A stretch of DNA of 64,000 nt. Source: Antarctobacter heliothermus. GTDB taxonomy: Bacteria > Pseudomonadota > Alphaproteobacteria > Rhodobacterales > Rhodobacteraceae. Shown piece by piece: positions 17,067-25,064 of the stretch. The stretch spans positions 1 to 64,000 of the forward strand of contig NZ_FZON01000014.1 in assembly GCF_900188425.1 (NCBI RefSeq), read 5' to 3'. Each line of letters begins with the position of its first letter. Within the stretch, counting starts at the first letter, position 1. The notes below the pieces were generated by a model that was not told the DNA's origin, made no database searches, and saw only the letters and a program-made list of their open reading frames with translations. The translations under genes and the position numbers were made by a program.

Positions 17067-17838
17067 TCTGAACCAGTCAGACCTGCGCGCCCGCGTTGCC
17101 GACCTCAACGCGCGCTATCGCCACCACAGCGCCACCTCGGTGCTGGAGGGCGCGTTGCGCGATCCGGACGCGGGCGACCTGGCGATGGTGTCGTCGTTCG
17201 GGGCGGAATCGGTGGCGCTGTTGCATCTTGTGGCGATGGTCGACCGCAAGACGCCGGTGCTGTTCATCGACACCCGGCTGCTGTTCGCCGAGACGCTGAC
17301 CTATCAGCAAGAGGTGGCGGAACGGCTGCGGCTGGAAAACCTGCGCATCATCAAGGCCGACCGCGCCGATCTGGACAAGCGCGACCCCTACGGCGCGCTG
17401 CGCCTGTCGGACACCGACGCCTGCTGCGCGCTGCGCAAGACAGAACCGCTGAACGCGGCGCTGGACGGCTATGACGGCTGGATCACCGGGCGCAAACGCT
17501 ATCAGTCCGGCACTCGCGCCGCGCTCGATTTCTTTGAGGTCGAGGAAGACACCGGCCGGATCAAGCTGAACCCGCTGGCGCATTGGACGCCGGACGACGT
17601 GCGCGCCTACATGGAAGAAAACCGCCTGCCCCGCCATCCGCTGGTGGCGCAGGGCTATCCGTCCATCGGCTGTTCGCCGTGTACATCCAAGGTGGCACCG
17701 GGCGAAGACCCCCGCTCGGGCCGCTGGCGCGGGCAGGACAAGGAAGAATGCGGCATCCATTTCGTCAATGGACGCCCCGTCAGAGACACCGCCACATCCC
17801 CTCTCAGTGGCGGCACCAGACAAGGAGAACAGGCATGA
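17056..17838 (+). CDS. cysH: Phosphoadenylyl/adenylyl-sulfate reductase, iron-sulfur type
   Basis: 260 residues from the ATG at 17056 (AGGAGC upstream; an earlier in-frame ATG at 17002 would lie deep in cysI). It has the PP-loop-type core VSSFGAESVALLHL and TRLLFAETLTYQ, and the ending CGIH. Two cysteine pairs, CC in DACCALRKTEPL and CSPC in IGCSPCTSK, are the ligands of the 4Fe-4S cluster that marks reductases using adenylyl sulfate rather than PAPS. The gene overlaps DUF934 by four bases. Confidence 0.9.
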   Translation: MPRDLNQSDLRARVADLNARYRHHSATSVLEGALRDPDAGDLAMVSSFGAESVALLHLVAMVDRKTPVLFIDTRLLFAETLTYQQEVAERLRLENLRIIKADRADLDKRDPYGALRLSDTDACCALRKTEPLNAALDGYDGWITGRKRYQSGTRAALDFFEVEEDTGRIKLNPLAHWTPDDVRAYMEENRLPRHPLVAQGYPSIGCSPCTSKVAPGEDPRSGRWRGQDKEECGIHFVNGRPVRDTATSPLSGGTRQGEQA

Positions 17839-18224
17839 GCGTCATCGTGCGCGACACCGGCTTTCACGCCGAAGACTGGACCGAGGGGTTCGATGCGCCC
17901 ATCGCGCTGGACCTGCCATCTGACACCGACCCGGCCACGCTGGAGTTTGATCAGACCGTGCGGATGATCCGCATCGACTTTCCCGGTTTTGCGGACGGGC
18001 GCGGATTCACGCTGGCGCGCCTGTTGCGGCTGCGCGGCTACAAGGGACGGTTGCGGGCACGCGGTCATGTGATCGCCGATCAATATGCCATGGTGCGCCG
18101 CGCAGGATTCGACGAGGTCGAAATCGACGAGGCACTGGCTGCGCGCCAGCCGCAGGATCAATGGATCTTTCGCGCCGATTGGCAGGCGCATGACTATCAG
18201 GCCCGCGTGCGCGGCACCGCCTGA
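17835..18224 (+). CDS. DUF934 family protein, sulfur assimilation associated
   Basis: 129 residues; the DUF934 pattern is clear (DQTVRMIRIDFPGFADGRGF, LARLLRLRGYKGRLRARGHV, FRADWQAHDYQARV). The ATG at 17835 overlaps the cysH stop (ATGA). In proteobacteria this family accompanies cysH/cysI; its role is unknown. It is the last gene of the sulfur operon and is followed by a strong inverted repeat at 18256-18286. Confidence 0.85.
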   Translation: MSVIVRDTGFHAEDWTEGFDAPIALDLPSDTDPATLEFDQTVRMIRIDFPGFADGRGFTLARLLRLRGYKGRLRARGHVIADQYAMVRRAGFDEVEIDEALAARQPQDQWIFRADWQAHDYQARVRGTA

Positions 18225-18255
18225 CCACGCCTGCGCGCCGCACCGGCCCATGACC

Positions 18256-18286
18256 GGCCCATGGGCGCACCCCGCGCCCATGGGCC
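18256..18286. terminator. Perfect 13-bp inverted repeat after the sulfur operon
   Basis: GGCCCATGGGCGC (18256-18268) and GCGCCCATGGGCC (18274-18286) form a perfect 13-bp stem with a 5-base loop. Only three Ts follow (GCGTTTC), so it may be a weak terminator or an mRNA-stabilising hairpin. The right arm plus CGCGTT recurs at about 33170-33184. Confidence 0.5.
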
Positions 18287-18352
18287 GCGTTTCACCTGAC
18301 ACAGATCAAAGCTAGATATGAGGTGTCGGTTAAGACAACCGGCAAAGACGCA

Positions 18353-19228
18353 ATGACAGAGATGACACCCGTGACCGACGCCACCGCTGCACAGACCCCC
18401 ACACAGCCCCCCGCGCCGCGCAAGATTGCGGTGCCGGACACCCAGACCGTCACCCAGGTCACCCATTACACCGACCGGCTGTTTTCCTTCCGCTGTACCC
18501 GGCCCGCGTCGCTGCGGTTCCGGTCGGGCGAGTTTGTGATGATTGGCCTGATGGGCGATCCCGACCCCAAGACCGGCAAGCAGAAACCGCTGCTGCGCGC
18601 CTATTCCATCGCCTCCCCGTCCTGGGATGAGGAACTGGAATTCTATTCGATCAAGGTGCCCGACGGCCCACTGACCGCACGTCTGCAACACATCGCGGTC
18701 GGCGACCAGATCATCCTGCGCCCGAAACCCGTAGGCACGCTGGTGCATGACGCGTTGTTGCCGGGCAAGCGGCTGTGGCTCTTCGCCACCGGCACCGGCT
18801 TTGCGCCGTTTTCGTCCCTGCTGCGCGAACCGCAGACCTATGAGGATTACGACGAGATCATCATCACCCACACCTGCCGCGAGGTCGGGGAACTGACCTA
18901 TGGCCGCGACATCATCGAATCGCTGAAAACCGATGAGCTGCTGACCGAGGTGATTGGCGACGGGTTCTGGAGCAAGATCCGCTATTACCCCACCACCACC
19001 CGCGAAGAGAGCCCGAAAATGGGCCGGATTACTGACCTGATGCGCTCGGGTGAGGCGTTTTCGGATCTGGGTGTGCCGGTCCTGACACCCGAGACGGATC
19101 GCGCGATGATCTGCGGCAACCTCGCCTTCAACCTCGAACTGAAAGAGATGCTCGAAGGGTATGGCCTCGTCGAAGGCGCCAATTCCGACCCCAAGCATTA
19201 CGTCGTGGAAAAAGCCTTCCTCGACTGA
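18353..19228 (+). CDS. fpr: Ferredoxin/flavodoxin-NADP reductase
   Basis: 291 residues from the ATG at 18353 (a GTG at 18323 is an alternative). FAD-binding block LLRAYSIASPSWDEELEF and NADP-binding block FATGTGFAPFSSLLREP are strongly conserved with the Rhodobacter Fpr enzymes. It moves electrons between NADPH and ferredoxin or flavodoxin and serves oxidative stress and biosynthetic reductases. It sits right after the sulfur operon, in the same direction, and could provide electrons to sulfite reductase. It ends at a strong bidirectional terminator. Confidence 0.88.
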   Translation: MTEMTPVTDATAAQTPTQPPAPRKIAVPDTQTVTQVTHYTDRLFSFRCTRPASLRFRSGEFVMIGLMGDPDPKTGKQKPLLRAYSIASPSWDEELEFYSIKVPDGPLTARLQHIAVGDQIILRPKPVGTLVHDALLPGKRLWLFATGTGFAPFSSLLREPQTYEDYDEIIITHTCREVGELTYGRDIIESLKTDELLTEVIGDGFWSKIRYYPTTTREESPKMGRITDLMRSGEAFSDLGVPVLTPETDRAMICGNLAFNLELKEMLEGYGLVEGANSDPKHYVVEKAFLD

Positions 19229-19265
19229 TCCGCCCGTCACTGGCTGAACTGCAGGACATGAAAAA

Positions 19266-19292
19266 GCCCCCGCCGATCCGGCGGGGGCTTTC
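19266..19292. terminator. Bidirectional terminator between fpr and the repeat protein gene
   Basis: GCCCCCGCC / GGCGGGGGC, 9-bp stem with GATCC loop, flanked by AAAAA on the left and TTTCGTTT on the right. The stem lies between converging genes, and the A and T runs allow use in both directions. Confidence 0.85.
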
Positions 19293-19316
19293 GTTTCTGA
19301 CCAAGTGATCCGGGAC

Positions 19317-20354
19317 TTACAGGCCCAGTGTCTCTTTCAGGCTGTCCAGAATGCCCTGCAGTGCGTCCGGGCTGTTCTTGGCCTGCTCCAGCAGCGCCTT
19401 GGCACCGGTCTTGGCAATCGCGTTCAACTCGGAATCGTCGATGTACTCGGCGACCTTGTCGTAGTCGAAACCTTCGACCGTCAGCAGCTCTTCGATTTTC
19501 GGCTCCGCGGCATCCGCGGGTGCGGCGGCGGGTTCTGCGGTTTCAACAGGCTCTGCCGCAGGTTCAGCGGTTTCAACAGGCTCCGCTACAGGTTCGGCCG
19601 TTTCGACCGGCTCTGCCGCAGGTTCGGCCGCTTCAACAGGCTCCGCTGCAGGTTCGGCCGTTTCGACCGGCTCTGCCGCAGGTTCGGCCGCTTCAACAGG
19701 CTCCGCTGCAGGTTCGGCCGTTTCAACAGGCTCTGCGGTCTCGACAGGCTCGACCACGGGGTCGGCGACCTCGGCGGGTTCCAGAACCGGCTCTGCGGTT
19801 TCGGCCGGCTCCACCACCGGGTCCACCGCATCGGCAACATCGGCAGCCGGATCTGCGGTCAATGCAGTGTCCACCGCGTCCGTCGCATCCTTGGCGGTAT
19901 CCACGGTGCCGTCGATGGCATCCTTGGCCGTGTCCACAGTGGCGTCGACCGCGTCCTTCGCCGTGTCCACCGTGGTATCGACGGCATCGGACAATGCATC
20001 GCCCAGTTTCGCCTTGCCCTCGGCCACATCCTTGGCGGCGTCAGCCAGCGCCGTTTCTGCCGCGTCGACGGTTGCGTCCGCTGCGTCCTTGGCCGCGTCA
20101 ACCGTGGTGTCGACAGCGTCCTTGGCAGCATCAACGGCCGTCTCACCGGCATCCTTGGCGGCGTCAACCGTCGCATCAACGGCGTCTTTGGCCACATCGG
20201 TCGTGGTTTCAGTGGCGTCCTTGACCGCGTCCTTGGCCTTGTCCACGGTTTCGCTTGCGACCGGGGCCGCCTCTTCGGGCGTCTGGCCCGTGTACCACAA
20301 ATAACCGCCCACTGCGGCCGCAGCCGCCACGATCACGAGGATCAGGTTTCGCAT
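19317..20354 (-). CDS. Membrane-anchored LEA-like repeat protein with an acidic Glu-Pro-Ala repeat
   Basis: 345 residues from the ATG at 20354 (GGAGG upstream). N-terminal membrane helix (residues 2-21), then about 150 residues of 11-residue repeats of the form TVDAAKDAVDA, which resemble group-3 LEA amphipathic helices; then a Pro/Glu/Ala/Val-rich linker (ETAEPAAEPVE units, encoded by 30/60-base DNA repeats), and a short C-terminal folded part (EELLTVEGFDYDKVAEYIDD to SLKETLGL). The domain order suggests an inner-membrane anchor, a long amphipathic helix and an extended spacer reaching into the periplasm. I cannot name a function; desiccation-type or envelope-spacer roles are guesses. The repeat also creates a long spurious frame on the opposite strand. 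Confidence 0.75.
   Translation of the reverse strand: MRNLILVIVAAAAAVGGYLWYTGQTPEEAAPVASETVDKAKDAVKDATETTTDVAKDAVDATVDAAKDAGETAVDAAKDAVDTTVDAAKDAADATVDAAETALADAAKDVAEGKAKLGDALSDAVDTTVDTAKDAVDATVDTAKDAIDGTVDTAKDATDAVDTALTADPAADVADAVDPVVEPAETAEPVLEPAEVADPVVEPVETAEPVETAEPAAEPVEAAEPAAEPVETAEPAAEPVEAAEPAAEPVETAEPVAEPVETAEPAAEPVETAEPAAAPADAAEPKIEELLTVEGFDYDKVAEYIDDSELNAIAKTGAKALLEQAKNSPDALQGILDSLKETLGL
19531..19740. repeat. Tandem 30-bp/60-bp repeats inside the repeat protein gene
   Basis: About seven 30-base units of the form ggttcggccgtttcgaccgg plus ctctgccgca follow each other, with a higher order of 60 bases (two slightly different 30-mers; units at 19561, 19621 and 19681 are nearly identical). 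They encode Glu-Thr-Ala-Glu-Pro type residues on the minus strand. Unit number is probably variable between strains by slippage, always in frame. Confidence 0.9.
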
Positions 20355-20546
20355 GGGAACCTCCATCGCATTTCGCCCCATGCGATGCTGCGCGGGGCCT
20401 CCATCATTCGGTTTGCGCCCGGCAAACGGTGATCGCAAGGGGGAAACACGGGAATGAGCGCGCACAAGCACAGATTTGCCGCTTGAAAGCCCATGAAGGC
20501 AAGTTTACCTTGCCAACTTGAAAAAAACCGCAAATGGAGCATTCCA

Positions 20547-21092
20547 ATAGCCCGCAGACCGCACAACGCGCCGCCAACGCGCGACACAGGCCCCCGCGTC
20601 AATGATCGCATCCGGGCCCCTGAAATTCGTCTGATCGGCGCCGAAGGCGAAAACGTCGGCGTTGTCACACCCGCACGCGCGATGGAGATGGCCGAACAGG
20701 CCGGACTCGATCTTGTGGAGATTTCTCCCAACGCCGCGCCGCCGGTTTGCAAGATCATGGATTTCGGCAAGTTCAAGTACGAGACCCAGAAACGCGAGGC
20801 CGAGGCGCGCAAAAAGCAGAAGATCATCGAAGTCAAAGAAGTGAAATTCCGTCCCAACACGGACATTCACGACTACGAGGTCAAGATGCGCAACGTGTTC
20901 AAGTTCCTTGAGAACGGCGACAAGGTAAAGGTCACGCTGCGGTTCCGCGGCCGCGAGATGGCGCACCAGAACCTGGGCCGCGAGTTGCTTGAACGGGTTG
21001 CCGAAGACGTCAAGGAAATCGGCAAGGTCGAGAACATGCCGAGAATGGAAGGCCGCCAGATGGTCATGATGATCGGCCCGACCGCCAAGTGA
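20547..21092 (+). CDS. infC: Translation initiation factor IF-3, probable ATA start
   Basis: Initiation factor 3, about 181 residues. The N-terminal domain carries [15 protein letters not shown] and [20 protein letters not shown], the linker is lysine/arginine-rich, and the C-terminal domain has [16 protein letters not shown] and [16 protein letters not shown]. The only in-frame ATG (20493) would add 18 residues unlike the family. The family start ARRPHNAPP lies directly after an ATA codon at 20547, seven bases behind a GGAG. Non-AUG starts are the rule for infC in many bacteria because IF-3 rejects them and so controls its own synthesis. A terminator follows, so rpmI and rplT are not in this operon. 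Confidence 0.88.
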   Translation: MARRPHNAPPTRDTGPRVNDRIRAPEIRLIGAEGENVGVVTPARAMEMAEQAGLDLVEISPNAAPPVCKIMDFGKFKYETQKREAEARKKQKIIEVKEVKFRPNTDIHDYEVKMRNVFKFLENGDKVKVTLRFRGREMAHQNLGRELLERVAEDVKEIGKVENMPRMEGRQMVMMIGPTAK

Positions 21093-21124
21093 CCCTTTCT
21101 GTGATCGTTTCAGTGATCCAGTCC

Positions 21125-21152
21125 AAGCCCGCCGCTTCAGGCGGGCTTTTTC
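21125..21152 (+). terminator. infC terminator
   Basis: AAGCCCGCC / GGCGGGCTT, 9-bp stem with a GCTTCA loop, followed by TTTTCCTTT. A classic factor-independent terminator 33 bases after the infC stop. Confidence 0.9.
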
Positions 21153-21183
21153 CTTTCCGAACAGGTTTTGACAGGCCGCTACG

Positions 21184-21783
21184 ATGACTTGGGATCAGCG
21201 TTACGCGACAAACGACTATGTTTTTGGCACCTCTCCGTCAGGATTTCTGACCGCCCATGCCGGTCTGATTCCCCGGGGCGCACGCACGCTCTGCGTGGCG
21301 GACGGCGAAGGCCGCAACAGCGTCTGGCTGGCACAACAGGGCTGCGATGTGACGGCCTTTGATGTCTCCCCCAATTCGATTGCCAAGGCTGGCAAGCTGG
21401 CCAGCGACGCGGGCGTTGCGCCGACATTCACCCAGTCCACGATCGAGGACTGGGATTGGGACGCGGCCCCCTATGACCTTGTGGTTGGCGTGTTCATCCA
21501 GTTCGCCCCGCCAGAATTGCGCACCCGCATCTTTGCCGGGCTGCGCCGCGCGCTGGCCCCCGGTGGGCGGCTGATGGTGCACGGCTATACGCCAAAGCAG
21601 GTGGACTATGGCACCGGCGGTCCGGGCAACCCGGATTTCATGTATACCGAAACACTGTTGCGCGACGCCTTTTCCGACCTGACGATCCTGCGGCTGGACA
21701 GCTACGAAAAGGATCTGGATGAGGGCGCGGGCCACAGCGGCCGATCCGCCTTGATCGACCTGATCGCCGACGCGCCTGCCTGA
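21184..21783 (+). CDS. SAM-dependent methyltransferase (TehB-like class I)
   Basis: 199 residues. The glycine-rich SAM site is LCVADGEGRNSVWLAQQG (about residue 36), the acidic loop is VTAFDVSPNSIAKA and the post-motif is APYDLVVGVFIQF. This belongs to the group of small methyltransferases that includes TehB and thiopurine-type enzymes; the substrate is unknown. The N-terminus WDQRYATNDYVFGTSPSGFL is typical of the group. It is convergent with the molybdopterin-binding gene, four bases apart. Confidence 0.8.
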   Translation: MTWDQRYATNDYVFGTSPSGFLTAHAGLIPRGARTLCVADGEGRNSVWLAQQGCDVTAFDVSPNSIAKAGKLASDAGVAPTFTQSTIEDWDWDAAPYDLVVGVFIQFAPPELRTRIFAGLRRALAPGGRLMVHGYTPKQVDYGTGGPGNPDFMYTETLLRDAFSDLTILRLDSYEKDLDEGAGHSGRSALIDLIADAPA

Positions 21784-21786
21784 ACT

Positions 21787-22779
21787 CTATGCCTCGCGCA
21801 GCCGCCCACGCGCGGGGATTTCCTTGAGCAGGCCGCCCACCCCCATACCCGCGATATCCTGCGACGTGACGGGCACGCCGCACAGCAGCCGCTCCAGCAC
21901 AAAATCGGCCCCGTTCAACGCAGGCGCGCGCGCACAGCCCGGCAGGCCGATCACCGGACGGCCCTGAAGCGTGCCGAAAAACAACAGGTTGCCCGGATCG
22001 ACCGGCATCCCGAAATGGGTCACGCTGCCGCCTGCCTGCCGCACCGCCTCTGGCGCCACGTCATACAGATCAGAGGTGGCAGAGCCGGTCAGGATCAGGA
22101 CTATATCCGCCTGCGTCTCAGCTATCGCCTTGGTCAGCGGCTCTGCCCGGTGCGGCACCACCTGTTGCGGGCCAAGGCTGACGCCCAGCCGGTCCAGTCG
22201 GTCCTGCGTCACCGCCTGCCCCTTGTCGCCACTGTCCTTGCCATCGACCGTGGTCTGGATCAGTTGCGCGCTCTGGCAGACCACGGGCCGCAACCGCAGC
22301 GCCGATTGCGCCGCAAGGCAGGCCGCCTCCAGCGCCGCCTCTGGCACGGCATAAGAGATGATCTTGACCGTCGCCACCATGCTGCCCGCCGCCACCCGCT
22401 GCCATTCACGCACGGTCGCCACGGTGATCATCGGATGCAGCGCGTTCAGCGCGTGAATGCGGTCGGCCAGCACCTCGATCACGCCGGGGGCCTCGGCGTG
22501 CAGGTTCACCCGGCCCGTGGCGGCTTTGCCAATCCGCAGGCCCGCGCGTGTCGGATCAGGCACCAGCGCCTGCGCCAACCGCGCGGCGGCGACATCCTCG
22601 CCCAGATCGCCCGCCTCCAGCCGCGCGGCGATCACCTCGGTCAGACCGGCCCCGCGCAGGGTCTCCACATCCTCGGCGCTCAGGACACGGCCCTTGCGCA
22701 GCCGCCCCTTGTCCAGCGCGACCGAATGCGCCAGCACCGCGCCCTCGGCCTGTTCCAGCGGGAGGGTGCCGAACTTCAT
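21787..22779 (-). CDS. Molybdopterin-binding protein (MoeA/CinA-like fold)
   Basis: 330 residues. The second half has the molybdopterin-binding fold with LILTGSATSDLYDVAPEAVR and FGMPVDPGNLLFFGTLQGRPVIGLPGCARAPALNGADFVLERLL (only parts quoted here need be trusted: DPGNLL and GLPG). It lacks the full MoeA domain set. It follows xdhC with a 4-base overlap, so both probably act together in inserting or maturing the molybdenum cofactor of hydroxylases such as xanthine or CO dehydrogenase (family knowledge plus context). Confidence 0.75.
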   Translation of the reverse strand: MKFGTLPLEQAEGAVLAHSVALDKGRLRKGRVLSAEDVETLRGAGLTEVIAARLEAGDLGEDVAAARLAQALVPDPTRAGLRIGKAATGRVNLHAEAPGVIEVLADRIHALNALHPMITVATVREWQRVAAGSMVATVKIISYAVPEAALEAACLAAQSALRLRPVVCQSAQLIQTTVDGKDSGDKGQAVTQDRLDRLGVSLGPQQVVPHRAEPLTKAIAETQADIVLILTGSATSDLYDVAPEAVRQAGGSVTHFGMPVDPGNLLFFGTLQGRPVIGLPGCARAPALNGADFVLERLLCGVPVTSQDIAGMGVGGLLKEIPARGRLREA

Positions 22780-23750
22780 CGACTGTCGCCCTGCCGCAGC
22801 ACCTGCGTCATCTGCGCAATCACCGATACCGCAATCTCTGCCGGGCTGGCCGCCCCGATGTCCAAGCCGATCGGCGCAAAAATGCGCCCGATCTCATCCT
22901 CGGTGAATCCCGCCTCGCTCAACCGCGCAACCCGTTTCGCATGGGTCCGCGTCGACCCCAGCGCGCCGATATAGAAACACCCCGACCGCAGCGCCTTTTC
23001 CAGCGCCGGATCGTCCAGTTTGGGGTCGTGTGTCAGCAGCACCAGCGCGGTGCGCGTGTCCAGACCCAGCTTTTCGACCGCCTCATCCGGCCAGTCGTGC
23101 AGCAATTGCGTGTCAGGGAACCGCGTGGGTGAGGCAAAGGCCTCACGCGGGTCGATCACCGCCGGGTCATATCCCGCGATGCGCGCCATCGGCAGCAGCG
23201 CCTGCGCGATATGCACCGCCCCCACCACCACCAGCCGCAGAGGCGGGTTGTGGATGCCCACAAAGACGCGGCTGTCCGGCTCAAACCCCGACCGATCCAT
23301 GCGGAAGCGGTCCTGAAACCCGGTGCGGTCCAGCCAGCGGTCGCTGCGGTCCAGATCGACCACATAGGCCACCGGCTCGCGCGCCGCGCGCGCGGCGACC
23401 AGATCCGCCAGCAGCAGTTCGGGCATCACCGCGCCCACGGGTTCCACCAGAACCCGGATGGTGCCGCCACAGGCCAGACCCACGGCAAAGGCATCGTCGT
23501 CAGAGACGCCAAATTCCAGCTCGCGCAGCTCGCCCGTCTCCAGCGCCTCCAGCGCCTCGACAATCACCGCGCCCTCGACACAGCCACCGGACACCGACCC
23601 CTCGATCTGGCCGGTGCCAGAGATTGCCAACTGGCTGCCCACGCGGCGCGGGGCAGAGCCCCATGTCTGCACCACCGTCGCCAGCACGGCACCTTCGCCG
23701 GACTGATGCCACGCCAGCGCAGTTTCGGGAATAGCGTCAACCGTATCCAT
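22776..23750 (-). CDS. XdhC/CoxI-family molybdenum cofactor maturation protein
   Basis: 324 residues from the ATG at 23748-23750 (GGGGGG upstream). N-terminal XdhC domain ATVVQTWGSAPRRVGSQLAI and GSVSGGCVEGAV; C-terminal Rossmann domain LVVVGAVHIAQALLPMARI and the ending YIGALGSTRTHAKR. XdhC proteins bind sulfurated molybdenum cofactor and hand it to molybdenum hydroxylases. First gene of a two-gene operon with the molybdopterin-binding protein. No hydroxylase structural genes are in the window. Confidence 0.88.
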   Translation of the reverse strand: MDTVDAIPETALAWHQSGEGAVLATVVQTWGSAPRRVGSQLAISGTGQIEGSVSGGCVEGAVIVEALEALETGELRELEFGVSDDDAFAVGLACGGTIRVLVEPVGAVMPELLLADLVAARAAREPVAYVVDLDRSDRWLDRTGFQDRFRMDRSGFEPDSRVFVGIHNPPLRLVVVGAVHIAQALLPMARIAGYDPAVIDPREAFASPTRFPDTQLLHDWPDEAVEKLGLDTRTALVLLTHDPKLDDPALEKALRSGCFYIGALGSTRTHAKRVARLSEAGFTEDEIGRIFAPIGLDIGAASPAEIAVSVIAQMTQVLRQGDSR

Positions 23751-23825
23751 GAAAGCCCCCCACTCTGTGTGCCTGATGTCTAGCATGTAGGCGCGCGGTG
23801 TCTGCCCCTTCAATGGTCGAAGAGG

Positions 23826-24992
23826 TCAGGCGGTCACATCATGCCCGTACAGCCAGTCGAAACTGCGCATCATCGCGCCCGGAGCCAGCCGCCCGACCAC
23901 GCCCAGCCCCAAATGCGCGACGCTGCGCACCAGCGGGTTGCGCAGGTGGTATTTCCACGCGTTGCCGCTGGCCGCGTCGATCACCTTGACCACGCGGTCG
24001 CGCCGCCGCTGCTGATAGGCGGCCAGCCCCTCGGCCATGTCCCGCGCCCCGGCCAGTGCATCCGCCAGCACCCAGGCATCCTCCAGCGCCATGTTCGCGC
24101 CCTGCGCCAGAAACGGCAGCGTAGGGTGCGCCGCATCGCCCAACAGCGCCACGCCCTCGCCCTGCCAGTTCCGCGCCACCGGATGCCGGAACAACCCCCA
24201 GAGGCCGGGGGTGTCCACCGCCGACAGCAGTCCCGGCACCACGCCGCCGAACCCGGCAAAGGCGGCGCGCAGGTTGGCAGGATCATCCCGATGGCTCCAA
24301 CCCTCGGCGGCCCAGTCGGCGCGCTCTTGCACGGCAACAACGTTCACCACGTCGCCGCCGCGCAGCGGATAGCTGACCATGTGGCGCCCCGGACCCATAT
24401 GGACCCGCGCCTCTGCCGGGTGGCCCACCTTGTTGGGGACCACGGCCCGCCAGGCCACTTGCCCGGTAAAGAACGGCTTTGCCGCGCCGTTCAGCACCGG
24501 ACGCAGCACCGAATGCAGCCCGTCCGCGCCAATGACCAGATCGCTTTCGGTGGCATCGCCATTGCACAGCGTGATCCGTGGCACTGGCCCCGGCGTCACA
24601 TCCCGGACGTTCTGCAACAGACGGACCCGCACACCCACCGCCCGCGCCCGCGCCGCCAGCAACTCGACGAAATCGGCGCGATGCACAAAACGATAGCTGT
24701 GGTCTTCGGGCAAACCGCCCAGATCCATCCGCAGCACCTCACCGCCGCGCATATTGCGCAACGACACCGCCTGTCCCCGAACCGAGATCCTGCGAAAGCC
24801 CTCGCCCAGATCCAATGCCTGCAGCACCCGCAGCCCGTTCGGGCTGATCTGGATGCCGGCCCCCACCTCACGGATCGCCTCGGCCTGCTCCAGGATGCGC
24901 ACATCCGCGCCCCGCGCCCGCAGCGCAAGCGACGCCACCAACCCGCCGATCCCGGCGCCGATGATGGTGATGTTGAGACCCGACAAATCCAT
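23826..24992 (-). CDS. FAD-dependent monooxygenase (salicylate hydroxylase-like)
   Basis: 388 residues, single-component aromatic flavin monooxygenase. FAD fingerprint ITIIGAGIGGLVASLALRARG (only first 20 residues: ITIIGAGIGGLVASLALRAR), the DG motif VIGADGLHSVLRP, and the GD motif ALLGDAAHPTLPFLAQGANM are intact. It would hydroxylate a phenolic or related ring compound with NAD(P)H and oxygen; the substrate is unknown. It is upstream of xdhC in the same direction but with a 75-base gap. Confidence 0.85.
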   Translation of the reverse strand: MDLSGLNITIIGAGIGGLVASLALRARGADVRILEQAEAIREVGAGIQISPNGLRVLQALDLGEGFRRISVRGQAVSLRNMRGGEVLRMDLGGLPEDHSYRFVHRADFVELLAARARAVGVRVRLLQNVRDVTPGPVPRITLCNGDATESDLVIGADGLHSVLRPVLNGAAKPFFTGQVAWRAVVPNKVGHPAEARVHMGPGRHMVSYPLRGGDVVNVVAVQERADWAAEGWSHRDDPANLRAAFAGFGGVVPGLLSAVDTPGLWGLFRHPVARNWQGEGVALLGDAAHPTLPFLAQGANMALEDAWVLADALAGARDMAEGLAAYQQRRRDRVVKVIDAASGNAWKYHLRNPLVRSVAHLGLGVVGRLAPGAMMRSFDWLYGHDVTA

Positions 24993-25064
24993 AGCGTCCC
25001 CATGACAAACGAAAAACGCCGAGGCAAGGCCCCGGCGTTGTTCATTGGCATGGAACAGTGCGGC

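Noticed and set aside
15831-17108. Minus-strand frame of 425 codons opposite cysI
   Set aside because: Shadow of the sulfite reductase gene in GC-rich DNA; the + frame has all siroheme and cluster motifs.
19531-19740. CRISPR-like array
   Set aside because: Repeats are contiguous without unique spacers and encode an in-frame protein repeat.
19305-20432. Long + strand frame of 375 codons with Gly/Arg/Phe/Asn/Leu-Cys repeats
   Set aside because: It is the mirror of the repeat protein gene on the minus strand. The minus-strand frame has a ribosome site, a membrane helix and a sensible C-terminal domain; the + frame has none and starts without a ribosome site inside the terminator region.
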